Shown here: positions 1 through 14,000 of the stretch, piece after piece
Numbering within the stretch: the first letter of the stretch is position 1
How the letters are laid out: each line of letters starts with the position of its first letter
Source: Suillus spraguei
Taxonomy: Eukaryota > Basidiomycota > Agaricomycetes > Boletales > Suillaceae
DNA length: 64,000 bases
Reading direction: 5' to 3'
Assembly (NCBI GenBank): GCA_016800925.1
Contig: JABCPU010000047.1
Span: forward strand, 124,001 to 188,000
Translations under genes and position numbers: made by a program
The notes under the pieces: model-generated
What the model was told of the DNA's origin: nothing
The model's database searches: none
What the model saw: only the letters and a program-made list of their open reading frames with translations

Positions 1-1640
1 TTGAAACGGTATAACCGCTCCTTAACCTGTAGTCGATATGCTCTTGCTGCCTGAACATCGGTTGGGTTGAGATGCATCAAGGTTAGCATTTCCGTAAGCC
101 GCTGCCATTGACGCTGGGAGAACTCAAAACAATGATCAGATTTAACTAAATTCAGGACTTACCCCCGCCATCTTGAGTTGAGTCCGAAACGTCTCAGACC
201 AAGCTTTATCTATCGGAGGACCCATTTTTCCAGTGCCATCCGCAATACCGGATGATGCACCCATTGGGTTTGCTCGAGCGCGCGTTTTCCGTTTTCGCAC
301 CTTTCCTCCACCATGCGAAACCGCTTGATTACCGAAGCCTTCTTTCATGAAATTCTCGTTGGCGAGGAGCATCCTGAGGTCATTTCGGTCTCGTAGGTCC
401 TCGAATGCCTCGGCTGGATCTTCCACTGTCAACTCAGATATGAGGGGGGTGAGGAGGGCGTAGTTGTAAATTGTTTTGTACAGCTCCGCTTTAAAGACTT
501 GAGCATGAATAGAGGCAGAGGGTGAGCATCACTACTTACAACCATGGCCTTGGTGTTGGTACGGTGGTACAATTACAAATTGACTGTGCAAGCCACATGT
601 CTAGTGTGTCGGTCCACTTCACAAAGGAAGCACGCACCTGAGACGAAGACGGTGTTTCTCGGGAAAGCAGTAGAATTTGTACACTGACGAATACCCAATG
701 AAATGGTATGTCTTCGTGCCATTTTGCCGCTTGCGTTTTTCGTACCTGTTTGGCGCGGTTAAATAGTCTGATAGATACGAACGAGGAACTGACAACACAA
801 AAAAGTGCCAAGCATCGTCGTCTTCACTGATGTAGGAGCCTGCTTCAATGTATAACAGAATGAAAATCTGCATTCGCCTATGATATTCCCTGAATCCTGG
901 ATCGCTCCATGTCGCCTGTATACGTCAGTAAAAACTGATAGCAGAAAGCGCTCATGACACCCACATGGTATACCTCATACTCAACCACCTCCCGAGTGGC
1001 AGATCTAGATCCTGACGTGCTTGGTACGGGTCGGGTATATGTATGTATGGGGCTGCCTATAGGCTTGAATGAAACAGCATCTTCTTGGACGCGTGTGAGA
1101 AATGCTGCTTCATCAGTATCGTAGTCTGATAGGTTCAAAGTCAGTCATAGAGCAGCAGGCATGAGAAGTGGAACGTACCAGGGGGTATAAACTCTTTTAA
1201 TATGCCTTCTACGTTGTCTACAGTTGTAGAGGCATCTAGTTTTTGCGTATAGCGGACAGAGAGGTATTGTGCCAGTGAACCGGAGGTAAATCGAAGCTGC
1301 AGTGCGCCAGTTGCACGTTCAGCGCCAGTGTCGACTCACAAATGAGGTATAAACGCACGTCAATTACCAAGTCTTGGTAGCCATAAATCTTTTCGTCCTC
1401 TCCGTAGATCTAAACAGCATATCACGGGGAAGTGCGCAATAACATAAAATAAAAACATACAGGGTAAGTAAATGTCGGATGAAATTCTTCATAAGTTTCC
1501 TCGCCTCCAAGCACCTGTTTATCCTCTTCTGCTCGGACTGGACAAAGCGCGTTAGTTATGCTCGAATTCGTGCATAGTAACCTACCTAGCGAAAGAGTAA
1601 GAGCCTCATTTGCGTCTGCTGTCCAGTCTACTGTTGCCAT
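1..1640 (-). CDS. HAT1: Histone acetyltransferase type B catalytic subunit, 3' end beyond the window
   Basis: HAT1 acetylates newly made histone H4 (and H2A) before chromatin assembly, working with a WD40 partner in cytosol and nucleus. The start is the ATG at 1638-1640 (MATVDWTADANEAL). An EFHPTFTYP block follows at about 1440-1530, matching the Hat1 N-terminal domain, then SFKPIGSPIHTYTRP near 1060. The GNAT acetyl-CoA motif reads QFVIVPPYQHQGHG in the reverse complement of about 550-590, with the Q-x-x-G-x-G core intact. The C-terminal part (142-432 and 1-120) is basic and helical and ends in RLQVKERLYRF at the window edge, so the last residues and stop are outside. The coding sequence is split by several short introns. 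It is divergent from glutathione reductase. Identity is secure; exact splice sites are only partly resolved. Confidence 0.9.
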
Positions 1641-1834
1641 ATTTTCGGTTCTAACCAAGTTAAAGATTGTTGGCAAATGTAACCTAGCGCGTTGTGTATC
1701 CGTCTTTGTCACTTTACACGTGACCCGCAACTTTCGATGACGCAGCATTGAGTCATTGACGGACAAGCTGACTGAGCAAGACCTATAAATTCAGAGTCCA
1801 GACGAGCAAATAACTGCTCGTTTGATTCCTTAAG
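1641..1834. promoter_or_regulatory. Divergent promoter between HAT1 and GLR1
   Basis: This 194 bp gap separates the HAT1 start codon (minus) from the leader exon of glutathione reductase (plus). A good TATA box, TATAAAT, lies at 1784-1790 on the plus strand, about 50 bp before the GTG that opens the mitochondrial leader frame. A transcript starting about 30 bp downstream would begin near 1815. The only plus-strand ATG I see upstream (1737) opens a four-codon frame and would lie upstream of such a start. No comparable TATA is evident for HAT1. Confidence 0.6.
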
Positions 1835-3797
<1,963 letters not shown>

Positions 3798-4534
3798 GAC
3801 AGCCACGCTGATAGGGTTTGGGCATCATGCAGCATAAAAATCATGTGTACTTGTAGAATACAGAATTTACGACTCTCAACAGCCGAAGCTTACCAACGAG
3901 AAGAAGGAAACGTTGCCTAGGGAGTATTCAAATGGTAATGTCATACCACACGTACAAGTACAAGTTAACTGGTCACACCTTCAAACGTCCGGAGTGTGAA
4001 CGTCATAGCAAGTGCTGTTCTATTCTCGCGAAAAATTTAATTCACTTTTCAAAGCGGCGGATTACAAGTACCGTGCCGTGGGGCAAGGACACTCTGGAGG
4101 ACATCTTACTGATTGGCGGCTCTTGGAGGTTGTATCTGACGTCATATATGATTATACACAGCGCATTCAGGCTACACCTTTCAATGACGCGTCTCGCTGA
4201 TTGGGAGACCGTGCACGATACAGATTTATATATATAGCTCTCCTACCTGTACTACTTCTTACTGCTCTATCAATCATACGCTCTTCCACGTTATTGCTCC
4301 GTTGCCATCGACGTGCAGATGACCTTAAGGTTTGTCATCGAACTATGTCACATGATCAAGTCCGGATTGGATGTTGGTGTCAAGCAAGGTTTTCAGTGAA
4401 TCTCAGACTTTCTATGGTACACCAAGTCAATCTCGGAAATGCTACTTGGGGGTGATGCAGAAGTATATGAAGGGTGTGTGTGCCCTTTCATTTATTTCTG
4501 CATCGCCCCGAGTGCTACTCTACCAAACATCGAC
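3798..4534. other. Intergenic region downstream of GLR1
   Basis: No gene is recognised. Several short overlapping frames on the plus strand (for example 3932-4237) show no domain, no plausible splicing and no family signature. The next identifiable sequence is a Ty3/gypsy remnant, and part of this stretch may be unrecognisable decay of the same element. Confidence 0.4.
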
Positions 4535-4790
4535 AACAAGAATACATCCAGAAGGGAGACAAATGTGTTACCAAGTTCACGACGAACCGTACACAAATCA
4601 TATCATAGGCGCGCATCCCGATAGCTCCACATGCACTCTGGACCCATCGAACTCACTGAACGTCTTCCCAACCTTCCATGTCAGTCAACTACATGCATAG
4701 CACGCTAACGATACCATGCTTTTCCCTTCGCGTGAGCTCCTACATTCAGGACCTCGATGGAGTTCCTGACGCAAGCATGAATTGGCACCA
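4535..4790 (+). pseudogene. Ty3/gypsy integrase C-terminal fragment (fossil)
   Basis: Translation reads QKGDKCVTKFTTNR, then after a frame change EPYTNHIIGAHPDSSTCTLD, then NSLNVFPTFHVSQLHA, a stop, and HANDTMLFPSREL. The order KGDKVTKF, GPY, TLDLP, FPTFHVSQL, FPSREL is the C-terminus of the integrase in fungal Ty3/gypsy polyproteins, just before the chromodomain. At least one frameshift and one in-frame stop (after LHA near 4699) break it. I see no reverse transcriptase, protease or LTR nearby, so this is an orphan remnant. It is on the same strand as, and downstream of, GLR1. Confidence 0.75.
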
Positions 4791-6676
4791 ATCAGAAAGC
4801 AAAGGAGACTAGATGGAATACAACCCGAATGACACCCAAAGCCAGGACTATGGCATCAAATTTTATGAGATTACGCTAAGCTCAGGAGACATTGGCGTCA
4901 ATGAGTGGTACAGGCAAACAACACCACTAAGTAGATAGACTCAAATGAGGATAGCTTCGCGAGTTAGCGATTAATTGACTAGGCCTGAAACCCAAGGGCT
5001 CGTCGTCATGATAGGGAGGGTTGATTTCAATGAAGATTTTGATTTTCAGGTCACAGTTTGGCTTTTGTCACCGCCATGTCCGCTGAAAAGCTCACATTCT
5101 CGAGCAACGTCTGCCCAAAGTGCCTAACGTCGACAGTAGTCCCTCATATGTCGTTCGTGCAGACGGCTCGTCGTGCATGCAATGGACGATATCGCCGTGC
5201 TCACGAATAACTTTAACGCGCGATACAACAGAAAATCCTCTGTGAAACACTAGGCAATGTTTGAGCACAATTGTCGGTGGAGGCATAGAGCATGAAGAGC
5301 AGGAGGTCACTGGTCGTTTGGGGTAGGAAATTGGTGTGGAAGAGTGGACACTCGAGAGCGTGTCGAGGTTGAAGTAAAGCCTCTACTGACAAAGGGCTAC
5401 CCCGAGGAAATGTGTGTCGGTACCTCTGCCAATCATATCGCGCAGGGGTGTTCCAACCAGTGTGTGCATTTGACATTGTACTTTCGTATGATGCAGATAT
5501 AACATCATCGATAAACTGAAATGGTCATCGGATTCAAGACCATAACACTTGTATGCGCCGTCCAATGTGCCACAACACACGAGGCGGTTGGTGCAGACGC
5601 GCGAGGTCGCAGGCTGTGATAAGCACCAACGTCATAGGACTAGTTTTGAAAGGGGTTCGCTGGTGCACCCGAGTACCCTTTTTTACAGCTCGTACACAAT
5701 ATTCCCTAACGTCAGTCAGAGTTGAATAAAAAGACTTTAAATCCTTACCTTGTTTTGCGGGCGCCTAAAGTAGTCACGGGCATGAGCAGTACCCGGTGAT
5801 GACCCAGGGTGGCTTTGTTCGAATCGCCGCGACAAAGATGGTTGAGGCGACTCCTCCCGTGCCAAAATGGTAGATTAGTCGACGTGTAGCCGAAGACACA
5901 ATCATTACACCTCAACTACCTTATGATTTCGGAGTCGTGAGGGTGAGCGCATCGCGACTATCACGAATAACCGAGAGCTAGGAAGTGTGGACTGCAAGAT
6001 CACTAACTCTGTTTGACTGCTCTGAAGTATTTGGACGTAACTTGAAGTAAGTGGGTGAATTTCCATCATACCAGTGTCTAAAAACCGTACGTGCCATGAA
6101 ACATATAAATGACATGGGCCCATGGACGGCGGCTGCAACGTTGACGTTGACATTGTTGCGAAGTAAATGTTTCCGAAACAGGACCAGTCAAACTGCAAAC
6201 CACCCGGTTCACGTGCGATGTAAATGGCAGGAAGGGCGCGACATGCTGAGCCACAACATCTAACTGGAGCGATACACCGATGTTGAAAGGGCTCATGTCA
6301 GGAAGTTTGCCGCCAAAGTTGGGTGTAAGATGAGATGTAAAAAGGAGAGAAGTTATGGTTCCTCGATTCGTAGGTTCTGCTACGCAGAGAGGAAGCAGCG
6401 TAAACTCAGAAGTAGGACACCACCAAATGTATGAGCCACCGGGAGTGTTCCCAAGCACTTGAAGTATAGGCCCATTACTTCCACCATCCCAGAGCTTGCG
6501 TAAAACGTCAACGTTCTTGTAAGTTGTAAATAGGACGAGGGAATACTGCATTGTAGGAGGCGCCTTGAATCAGAACACTTGGTTTGAGACTGTTTGGATG
6601 GCATACGAATAATACATTTAATGCACAAGGAAACGATGGTATCAGATATTTCCCCACAATAGGATCTGTGAAACCT
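4791..6676. other. Gene-poor spacer with unassigned minus-strand frames
   Basis: No recognisable gene. The longest frame is a 157-residue minus-strand frame at 6078-6551. It has mixed hydrophobic composition and reads plausibly as protein (GGSNGPILQVLGNTPGGSY...), but I recognise no family. Smaller minus-strand frames continue at 5905-6198 and 5092-5580 and could be exons of one divergent or decayed gene. I would not assign a product. It separates the gypsy fossil from the 3' end of the SCOT gene. Confidence 0.3.
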
Positions 6677-8821
6677 TTAAAGCTTACTCAGATCTCTCCG
6701 TACCTTGAAATCGCACCCAGTCTTCGCCTTAACTTCTTCAAGTGTTACGCCTTCCTGGAGCTCAACAAGTTCGAGGTGGCCATTCTTTCTGTCGACGTCA
6801 AAGACGGCCAGCTCCGTGATGATTTGGCTGACAGTACGGGCACCTGTGAGCGGAAGAGAGCATTTCTTTAAGATCTTCGGAGTGCCGTCCTTCGCGCAGT
6901 GCTCCATCACAACTATAACCTTTGTTTGGTCTGGGTTAGACACCAGGTCCATAGCTCCTCCGATACCTGAGAATGTGATTGACAGTGAGAACGCGGAAGA
7001 CGGAATGGCGAAAACACATCTAGATCACATACCTTTAACCAATTTTCCGGGTATCATAAAGTTGGCAATATCACCTGCCTGTGATACCTGCATAGCCTAT
7101 AAGATAAACCAGATATTGTGAGATTATCCAGGAAAGAAGTGTGTGAAAACGCTCACGCCAAGAATGGAGACATCGATGTGACCACCGCGAATCATAGCGA
7201 ATGATTCACTCGAGTCTAGCAGTAGAGTTAGCAAGTAAAACTGGGTTATACAACAACCATCTGGAAACATACCAAATATCGAGGCGCCAGGCAGCAAGGT
7301 CACAGTCTCTTTACCCGCATTGATGAGATCCCTACAAAGGCTTAGTGTAAGCAACATTTCCCGACAGCACTACTTACGGATCCACCTCCTCTATCGTATT
7401 AGGGTATGGCCCCATACCGAGGATGCCGTTCTCACTTTGTAGCCAAACGCTCACATCGGGCTCGAGGTATCCGGGAACGAGAGTGGGCATGCCAATACCG
7501 AGATTTACATAGTATCCATCTTTGAGCTCTTTGGCAGCCCTCTTTGCAACACGATGGCGCATTTTCTGTGCGTGTTCTTGCTCAGCTGTCAGGGTGGACG
7601 ATTCAGCAGAAGATGATGGGCTTGGCGCGAGCGTCGTAAACTCTATCCGTTTTGGCTCGGTGGACTGAACAATTCGATCAACATAAATACCAGGAATATG
7701 GACGGCGTTTGGTTCAAGGGACCCGGCAGGCACAATTTCATCCGCCTGCAAGGAATGTATTAACTCCTGGCAAACTACCGCGACGCCTCGACTCACCTCT
7801 ACTATCGTAAGTTTTGCGTTTTTTGCCATAACTGTACCAAAGTTCTGCTGAGCGTACCTGCGCGAATAACATGCTTAACGCTCAGGTAGGCAACAAAAAC
7901 GGCATCCTGTTTCCTCACCGGAAAATACAATTGCCAACCTCATCAACTTTCCATGCATGAACGAAAGCGACATCACCAGCAATAGCCGGTTCCATGATAT
8001 ACTTGCGACCTCCAAATTCTCGTGATTCTTTCTTAATACCTGGTATCTTGACTCCATTGGCAAATCCTCCTTCATTGTATCGTGTTGGGATAGCACCGTC
8101 TTCTACTGCTGTTGATGCTCCCGTAGGAGTAAAGAAGGCTGGGATACCAGCGGCGTGCGCACGGAGACGTTCGACGAGTGTGCCTTGGGGGCATAGCTCT
8201 AAAGACACCTCGCCTTTAAGATATAGTGCCTCGAAGGCCTTGTTTCTGGACAGACCAACGGTTTATCTCGCTCCGGCCCGATAAGATGAATCACTCACCC
8301 TCCAGGGTATGAAGCGACGACCTTATCTATCTGCTTGCTGTTGAACAGCTTTCCTATAATGTTCATGAACTTCACGGATCATGAACAGTCATGGAAAAAC
8401 AAACCAAGTCCAGAGTCGCCTGCGCCAGCATTATTGGAAACCCCTGTTAGCTTTGTAACGTCCTTGCGCTTGACCAAGGCGGAAAGCAGTGTGTCTTGTT
8501 GTATCCTAGCTTAGTCATACCGCTCAAGACCCTCTATTGAGACTTACCTGGTACACCAGCCAAACCAAAACCTGGGTATTGGCATTGCGTGTCAGAATGT
8601 CACACATCTGGTGTAAGAAACAGAATGTGACGATACTCACCACCACACAAAAGGACATCTCCTGACTTCACATCTTTGACTGCTTCGTCGACAGACTTCC
8701 ATACTTTCGACTTATTAGGTAGCGGAAGTTCCGTACTGTACCATCTTGCTCTAAGGAAGACGGTTGTACGAGGTTTGAAAACTGGGATGAGCGTCGCTCT
8801 CGAGACGCACGTAGCCAACAT
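6677..8821 (-). CDS. OXCT1: Succinyl-CoA:3-ketoacid CoA-transferase, mitochondrial
   Basis: SCOT transfers CoA from succinyl-CoA to acetoacetate, opening ketone bodies for oxidation in the mitochondrial matrix. The start at 8819-8821 gives [20 protein letters not shown], an Arg-rich presequence without acidic residues ending near ARWYSTE. The alpha half follows: [18 protein letters not shown], then [29 protein letters not shown] and [18 protein letters not shown]. The beta half has [20 protein letters not shown], and [10 protein letters not shown] carrying the catalytic Glu (about 7400-7440), then [33 protein letters not shown] and [17 protein letters not shown]. Both halves are fused, as usual for the eukaryotic enzyme, and the total of about 530 residues fits. 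Several introns of roughly 50-90 nt interrupt it. The Ser-rich linker SPSSSAESS (about 7600-7630) between the halves is a local expansion. Confidence 0.94.
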
Positions 8822-9153
8822 GGATGGGGTGCAAGTCTTGGGCGTTCTTTCCCCAGATCATGATGATGCTATAAGTGTGTTTGGTTCAACGGTCACATGC
8901 CCGCAGCTTTTCGATGAGAACAAGCGTATCCGGAACTTAGCGGAGTCCCATTAGCGCTTAGCACCCTCGGTATACATGGAAATGATTCCTTTCCCGGATG
9001 CAATAAACAAAGCTAGTGTCCGCGTTCCCTCGAGTACATATACATTTATATCCACTGTACAGTTACTCTACAAGCTCGTATCTAAGTTGTTATCTTTACA
9101 CTCGTAGTTGCACATTTCGAACGGTTACAGTATTACGATAGTTTCTTTCGTGT
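8822..9153. other. Spacer between TWF1 3' end and SCOT promoter
   Basis: Both flanking genes are on the minus strand, so this holds the SCOT promoter and the twinfilin 3' UTR. I see no additional gene or clear TATA box. Confidence 0.4.
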
Positions 9154-10483
9154 TCATCGTCTCCTCGCAGGGCCTTTCGGTTTCGCGAATGAGGGCTTTG
9201 CAGGGTCATCCTGCCGAGTGCCGTTATTGTTGACAATAGCACTTCCTGGTCCATCATGGCTGAGACCAGCCCTGAGGAACGTCATATCGAGTTCAGCCGG
9301 TCTGATATTTCAATCCTCTTTGCTGCAAGCAGGAATGTCGATCCAGTTTCCGCCAAGAAATCCTTCACCGCGAGATAAGTTGACATCACCGCTGATGAGT
9401 AGAGCATCCTGTATCGAACAGGTGATGCTGTAGGGCAAGAGTATATAAAGACTGAACAAGCAAGTCAGATGTATTGCGTGTGACCCAGCGGGTGTAATAA
9501 CACGAACCGACATCTCCGCCTGTCTGAGAATACGAGTTTGTCCATGCATAGAATACATATGCTAATGAAAGAACGTGAGCATTGCACATAAAGCACGATC
9601 GCAGTGCAAGGAGCGCGTACATGGTTCATTACTTGGTATGCTTGAACTCAAATTATCCACCGTTACATCTGCGAAATAGTCCAGCTCGAGCGACTCGGTC
9701 GATGGTTCAATTTTCTGAAACGATGTGTGAACGCTTCAATGGATGTAATCAAGATTCAATAGAAATACGAACCAATACGACGATCCGACTATCATTTTGG
9801 GACACAAGCCCCTTCACAGCGTTCACAGCTTCCGAGGACCAAGACAGGCCTACACCTTGACCAATGTGGTTCTTTCTTGCATTGCTACCTTCATAGCTGT
9901 TTCCAGCTTCTCGTTCAGCCGCCTTGATATCTGCCATTTCTTGCTCCCGCGCGCTCAGAGGCTTGGGTGCAGCCTGGTGCCTCTTGTGAGCCTCATAGGC
10001 GTCAGGTGTCAAGTCTGCTTTGTCGGTCGCAAATAGACTGTCCACAAAAATAGTCGAGCCCAGCGACTTGGTCAAGGAACTCCGTGTTGACGCATACAGT
10101 GTCTAGGTTGATCAGATTGGGTTCAGACATATCAATAATACCTACCTTGTCCCGGACGTTGGCAAAATCTGGCACATAGCTGATTGCAAGCCATTCTGAA
10201 GGAGGGTCATCGAGACGTGCCAGGATATAACACGGTTCCTTGTCTTCAAGATACTCTTGAAGTTGTACCAAATCCTCGTTTAAGGAACCGGCTACTGGCA
10301 AGGAGGCTACGGAAACGAGAGACTCTGTCTGATGGCATGAGATCACTAATGACGCAGATAGGTAAACTAGCAGAGACCGTCCTGAATGGTGACTTTGATG
10401 AACCGAACATTCCTTGTCTCGACAGCATCGGAGAATGCTTTTGTAAGCTCGGGAGAGACACCAATTCCAGAGGTAGCGGCCAT
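9154..10483 (-). CDS. TWF1: Twinfilin, two ADF-homology domains
   Basis: Twinfilin binds ADP-actin monomers and filament barbed ends and controls actin turnover at cortical patches. The start at 10481-10483 gives MAATSGIGVSPELTKAFSDA, then VRFIKVTIQ, the start of the first ADF-H domain. It continues SLNEDLVQLQEYLEDKEPCY, ILARLDDPPSEWLAISYVPD, and DKMLYASTRSSLTKSLG. The linker DAYEAHKRHQAAPKPLSARE precedes the second domain (GVGLSWSSEAVNAVKGL, about 9790-9870). The C-terminus reads GTRQDDPAKPSFAKPKGPAR then two Arg and stop TGA at 9154-9156. The KPKGPARR tail is typical of the family and is the capping-protein-interacting region in animal twinfilins. Introns are short. It lies head-to-tail between MOT1 and SCOT with no sign of joint function. 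Confidence 0.92.
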
Positions 10484-11044
10484 TGTAACGTTAGGGTGTT
10501 GTAATATCACACCAAATTTTTGACTTGACTAAATCAAGTTGAATTGGTAGTTCTTGTAACCCGTTTCATTTTTATATTGCTCAAGGCTTGGCTTGGTAGT
10601 GCTGCAGTCAAGTCGTCACGTCGAGGATCTCATTGCAAAGCACCGCACTGATCCTATGATAAAAACTGCTTGGTGATTGCTCTCACTTACAATTGCAATA
10701 TACTCAACTCGAAGAAATCTGGCAGCAGGTGACTGTGTGTGCCTGCTGCGGTAATTGCCGTAGGAAATGTTAACAGCTCGGAGCCCCAAGTCATGCCGCT
10801 GCCAGCTGTGAAAGTTGAAACCATTTGAATCGTCGCAGTACTTTCACGTCCACGATTCCTGCGATCACTGTCAATTATTATTACACTGAAAAGTCCAAGT
10901 CAGGGGAAAGACCTATTCGTAATACACTATACATTATTGGTGGAGTATGGGTACATTCTACTATAGATGCAACAAATGTAGTCGTCAAGTGAAAACCAAG
11001 CCAGCGCTCGATCAATATGAATGCCGAATCTAGAATCACCAACC
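10484..11044. other. Spacer upstream of twinfilin and downstream of MOT1
   Basis: Both flanking genes are on the minus strand. The stretch should contain the twinfilin promoter and the MOT1 3' UTR. No open frame or RNA gene is evident. Confidence 0.4.
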
Positions 11045-14000
11045 TCACTGCATGCCCAAGGAGCCCATAAAACTTGACAGATCAAGTCCCTCATACTCGT
11101 CTTCTGCGGGAATGTCTTCCAGGCCTGCTAGGAGGTTCTTCTGGCTGACAGGACCCGTTGGTACCTTCGCCTTCTTCTTCGCTGTTGCATCTTCATCTTC
11201 TGTTGTTCGCCTGAAAAGATCGAGAACAAGATCTGTATCCATCGACGCTAGACCAGAGTTCTGCTGCGTCACAACTGAGTTCGCAATGTTAAGCTTGAAG
11301 CGTTGTAAACTATCAAACGCTGTCAGGGACCAGATACATAAAAGAATAAATATAAAACTAACCCCATAATCTTCTCTTCCAGTGTGCCCTTCGTGATCAA
11401 GCGATATACATTGACAACCTTCTTTTGTCCAATGCGATGAGCTCTGTCCATAGCCTGAAGATCCTTCATAGGATTCCAATCGTGCTCCACAAATATCACA
11501 GTATCTGCCCCAGTCAGGGTTAGACCAAGCCCACCAACGTGCGTTGTCAATAAGAGGCAGTCAATACTGGGATCCGAGTTGAATGTTTGAACAATAGCAT
11601 GACGCTTGTTGGGGTCGGTTCCGCCATCGAGCCGCATGTATGTGACGGAAGGCATGTATTGCTTGAAGAGATCGTTTTCGATGATGTCCAACATTTGCTT
11701 CATCTGGCAGAAGATTAGAGCACGATGTTGGGAGAATGCACTGCTCGACTCTGACAAGCTCTCCGCAGGATCGACCTTCCCACTTTCACCAGCAACCGAA
11801 GGACTGCCTCCAATACCACAATCTGTGAGAAGTTGCCTGCCTCGCATTTGAGTATTGCAACTACATACACAGAGAAGGACAATACCGTAGAGCAAGTAAT
11901 TTCGGTGCGTGCTGAATATTGTTCAAACTGTTGATTTTGCAATTCATCTTGGCGAGTGCTGCAACAACAGCGTCTCGGTTGGTCTTCAGGATCAGTGAAG
12001 GATGATTGCAAAGTTTGCGGAGATACTGTAGTGATTGGAAAACATGTTGTTGTGGGGCATCCTTGACAGTTCCTTGGATGGCATCGTCCACATTCGTCTT
12101 GGCCTGTGAGCTGGAGAAGTCGTCGTACAGTGTTTTTTGCACCTCTGACAGTTCACAGTAGTAGTCCTGAATGATCTTCGGTGGTAAATCATTCAAGACA
12201 TCCTCTTTCAGCCGTCGTAATAGGAAGGGCAGGACTTGCTTATGGAGAGCCTCGAGAGCAAGAGCAGCTACGAGAATTTGGTTAGCCGCGGCTAGTTCTC
12301 AAGACTCGTCACTTACCAGCTTCACCAGTCTTCGCCTTTCCATCACGATTTGACAGGATTGGCTTGCTAAATCGCTCGTTGAATGACGTTTCGGTCCCAA
12401 GGAAGCCAGGCATCAAGAAGTCAAAAAGACTCCAAAGCTCTAGTACGTTATTCTGGATTGGAGTGCCCGAAAGAATGAGACGATGTTGTGCACGTATAGC
12501 CTTAACAGCTTTTGTGAGTTTTGTCTTCGCGTTCTTGATCACGTGCCCTTCGTCCAAAATGCAGTATAGCCAGTTGTAATCCTCTAGGCTTGCAATATCG
12601 TTCCGCACAACTTCGTATGAGGTGATGACCACATCTTTCTTGGACAGTTTAGGAAGAAGCCTTGTGCGCTCCTTGGAATTGCCGGTGTAGAGAATGGGTT
12701 GCAAGTTCTCCGAGTATTTTAGAATCTCGTAGTACCAGTGACCGGTAAGAGTGGGGGGCAGATAATGAGCGATGGAAGATGAACAGCATCAGGAGATTCT
12801 GTATCTTCATATTTCTTAGCCCGCTCTGCGTGCTTGCCCGCCAGTATGCAAATGGACTGCAAGGTTTTACCAAGACCCATATCTAAAATATGTTAGAATG
12901 ACATGGGACCTTCCAAAAAATTCAAACATGCCATCACAAAGAATCCCGTGCAACTGATACTTTGCCAAGAATGCCAGCCAGTTAACACCTTCTTGCTGGT
13001 ATTTGCGGAGCTCCGCCTTGATAGGAACAGGTATGGTATACTGTTCAACTTTGCTACCATCAAGAAGTTGGGTGAGGAACTGTCGCTCCGTTTCGCGCCT
13101 CTTAAGCAGCTCCTCAGGGAAGCTGGTAGGATCAGGTAAACCGGCCTGGAAAATGTGTAAACTTAGAAGATGTATACTAGACAATAGTGCAGACCTCCAA
13201 GGGAACCATCTTGATCAGGGACGCAAATGTGTTGGTAGTCGCAGAGCGAATGTCGTCATCGGGATCGCTCATACGCCCCAGAACAGGAACGATAAGAAAG
13301 ATGACGTAGGGAAGTGCTTTGATATCGAGGTGCTGGACAATATCTACGCGAGATATGAGGAACAGAGCATTAAAGACAGTTGAACACGTACGATAGATTG
13401 CTTCTGCAGCACCCTGACGGTTTGACAGCACAATAGCGTCTCCCAGCAGCGGGATGATTTTCTCGATGGCAAACAGCATGGCGTCAGAAGTCATCACACT
13501 ACAGATAGTAGCGAAACAGCGTGCAGCTGCCTGCCGAATAATAGCATATCGGCTACGCAGCGCCATGGTGATAGCGGGGAACAGCTCTGCAAGCTTGGGC
13601 CAAAGATCAGGGTGAAAGGAAGGCACAACGGCTTCGAGGACACTGAGCGAGTCGATGACATCTTGTCCAAATTGTTTGTCCATGAGGGCGTCAGCTTCGT
13701 GTGGTAACGCTGAGTAGAGATCAGAAAAATCAGAAGTTTCAAAAATAATTTCGCACCAGTTGTGCATGCGCTAAGCAAGCCTCCTGCCATGGAAATCCAC
13801 ATCTTCGGGATCACCTGAAGGAGCTGGGATCCAAACTTGGACGACAGCTGATCAAATGCTAGGCAAGCTCCTCGTCTTGATAACTGTGCCGTTGCAGCGT
13901 CCTCGCTCGACTTAGCGCTATCAGCACCCTTCGAACTATCTTTGCCGTTCTTTGCTGGCTGTGTCGTTTGCTTTGACCAAGAAGTGAGGGACAGGATACC

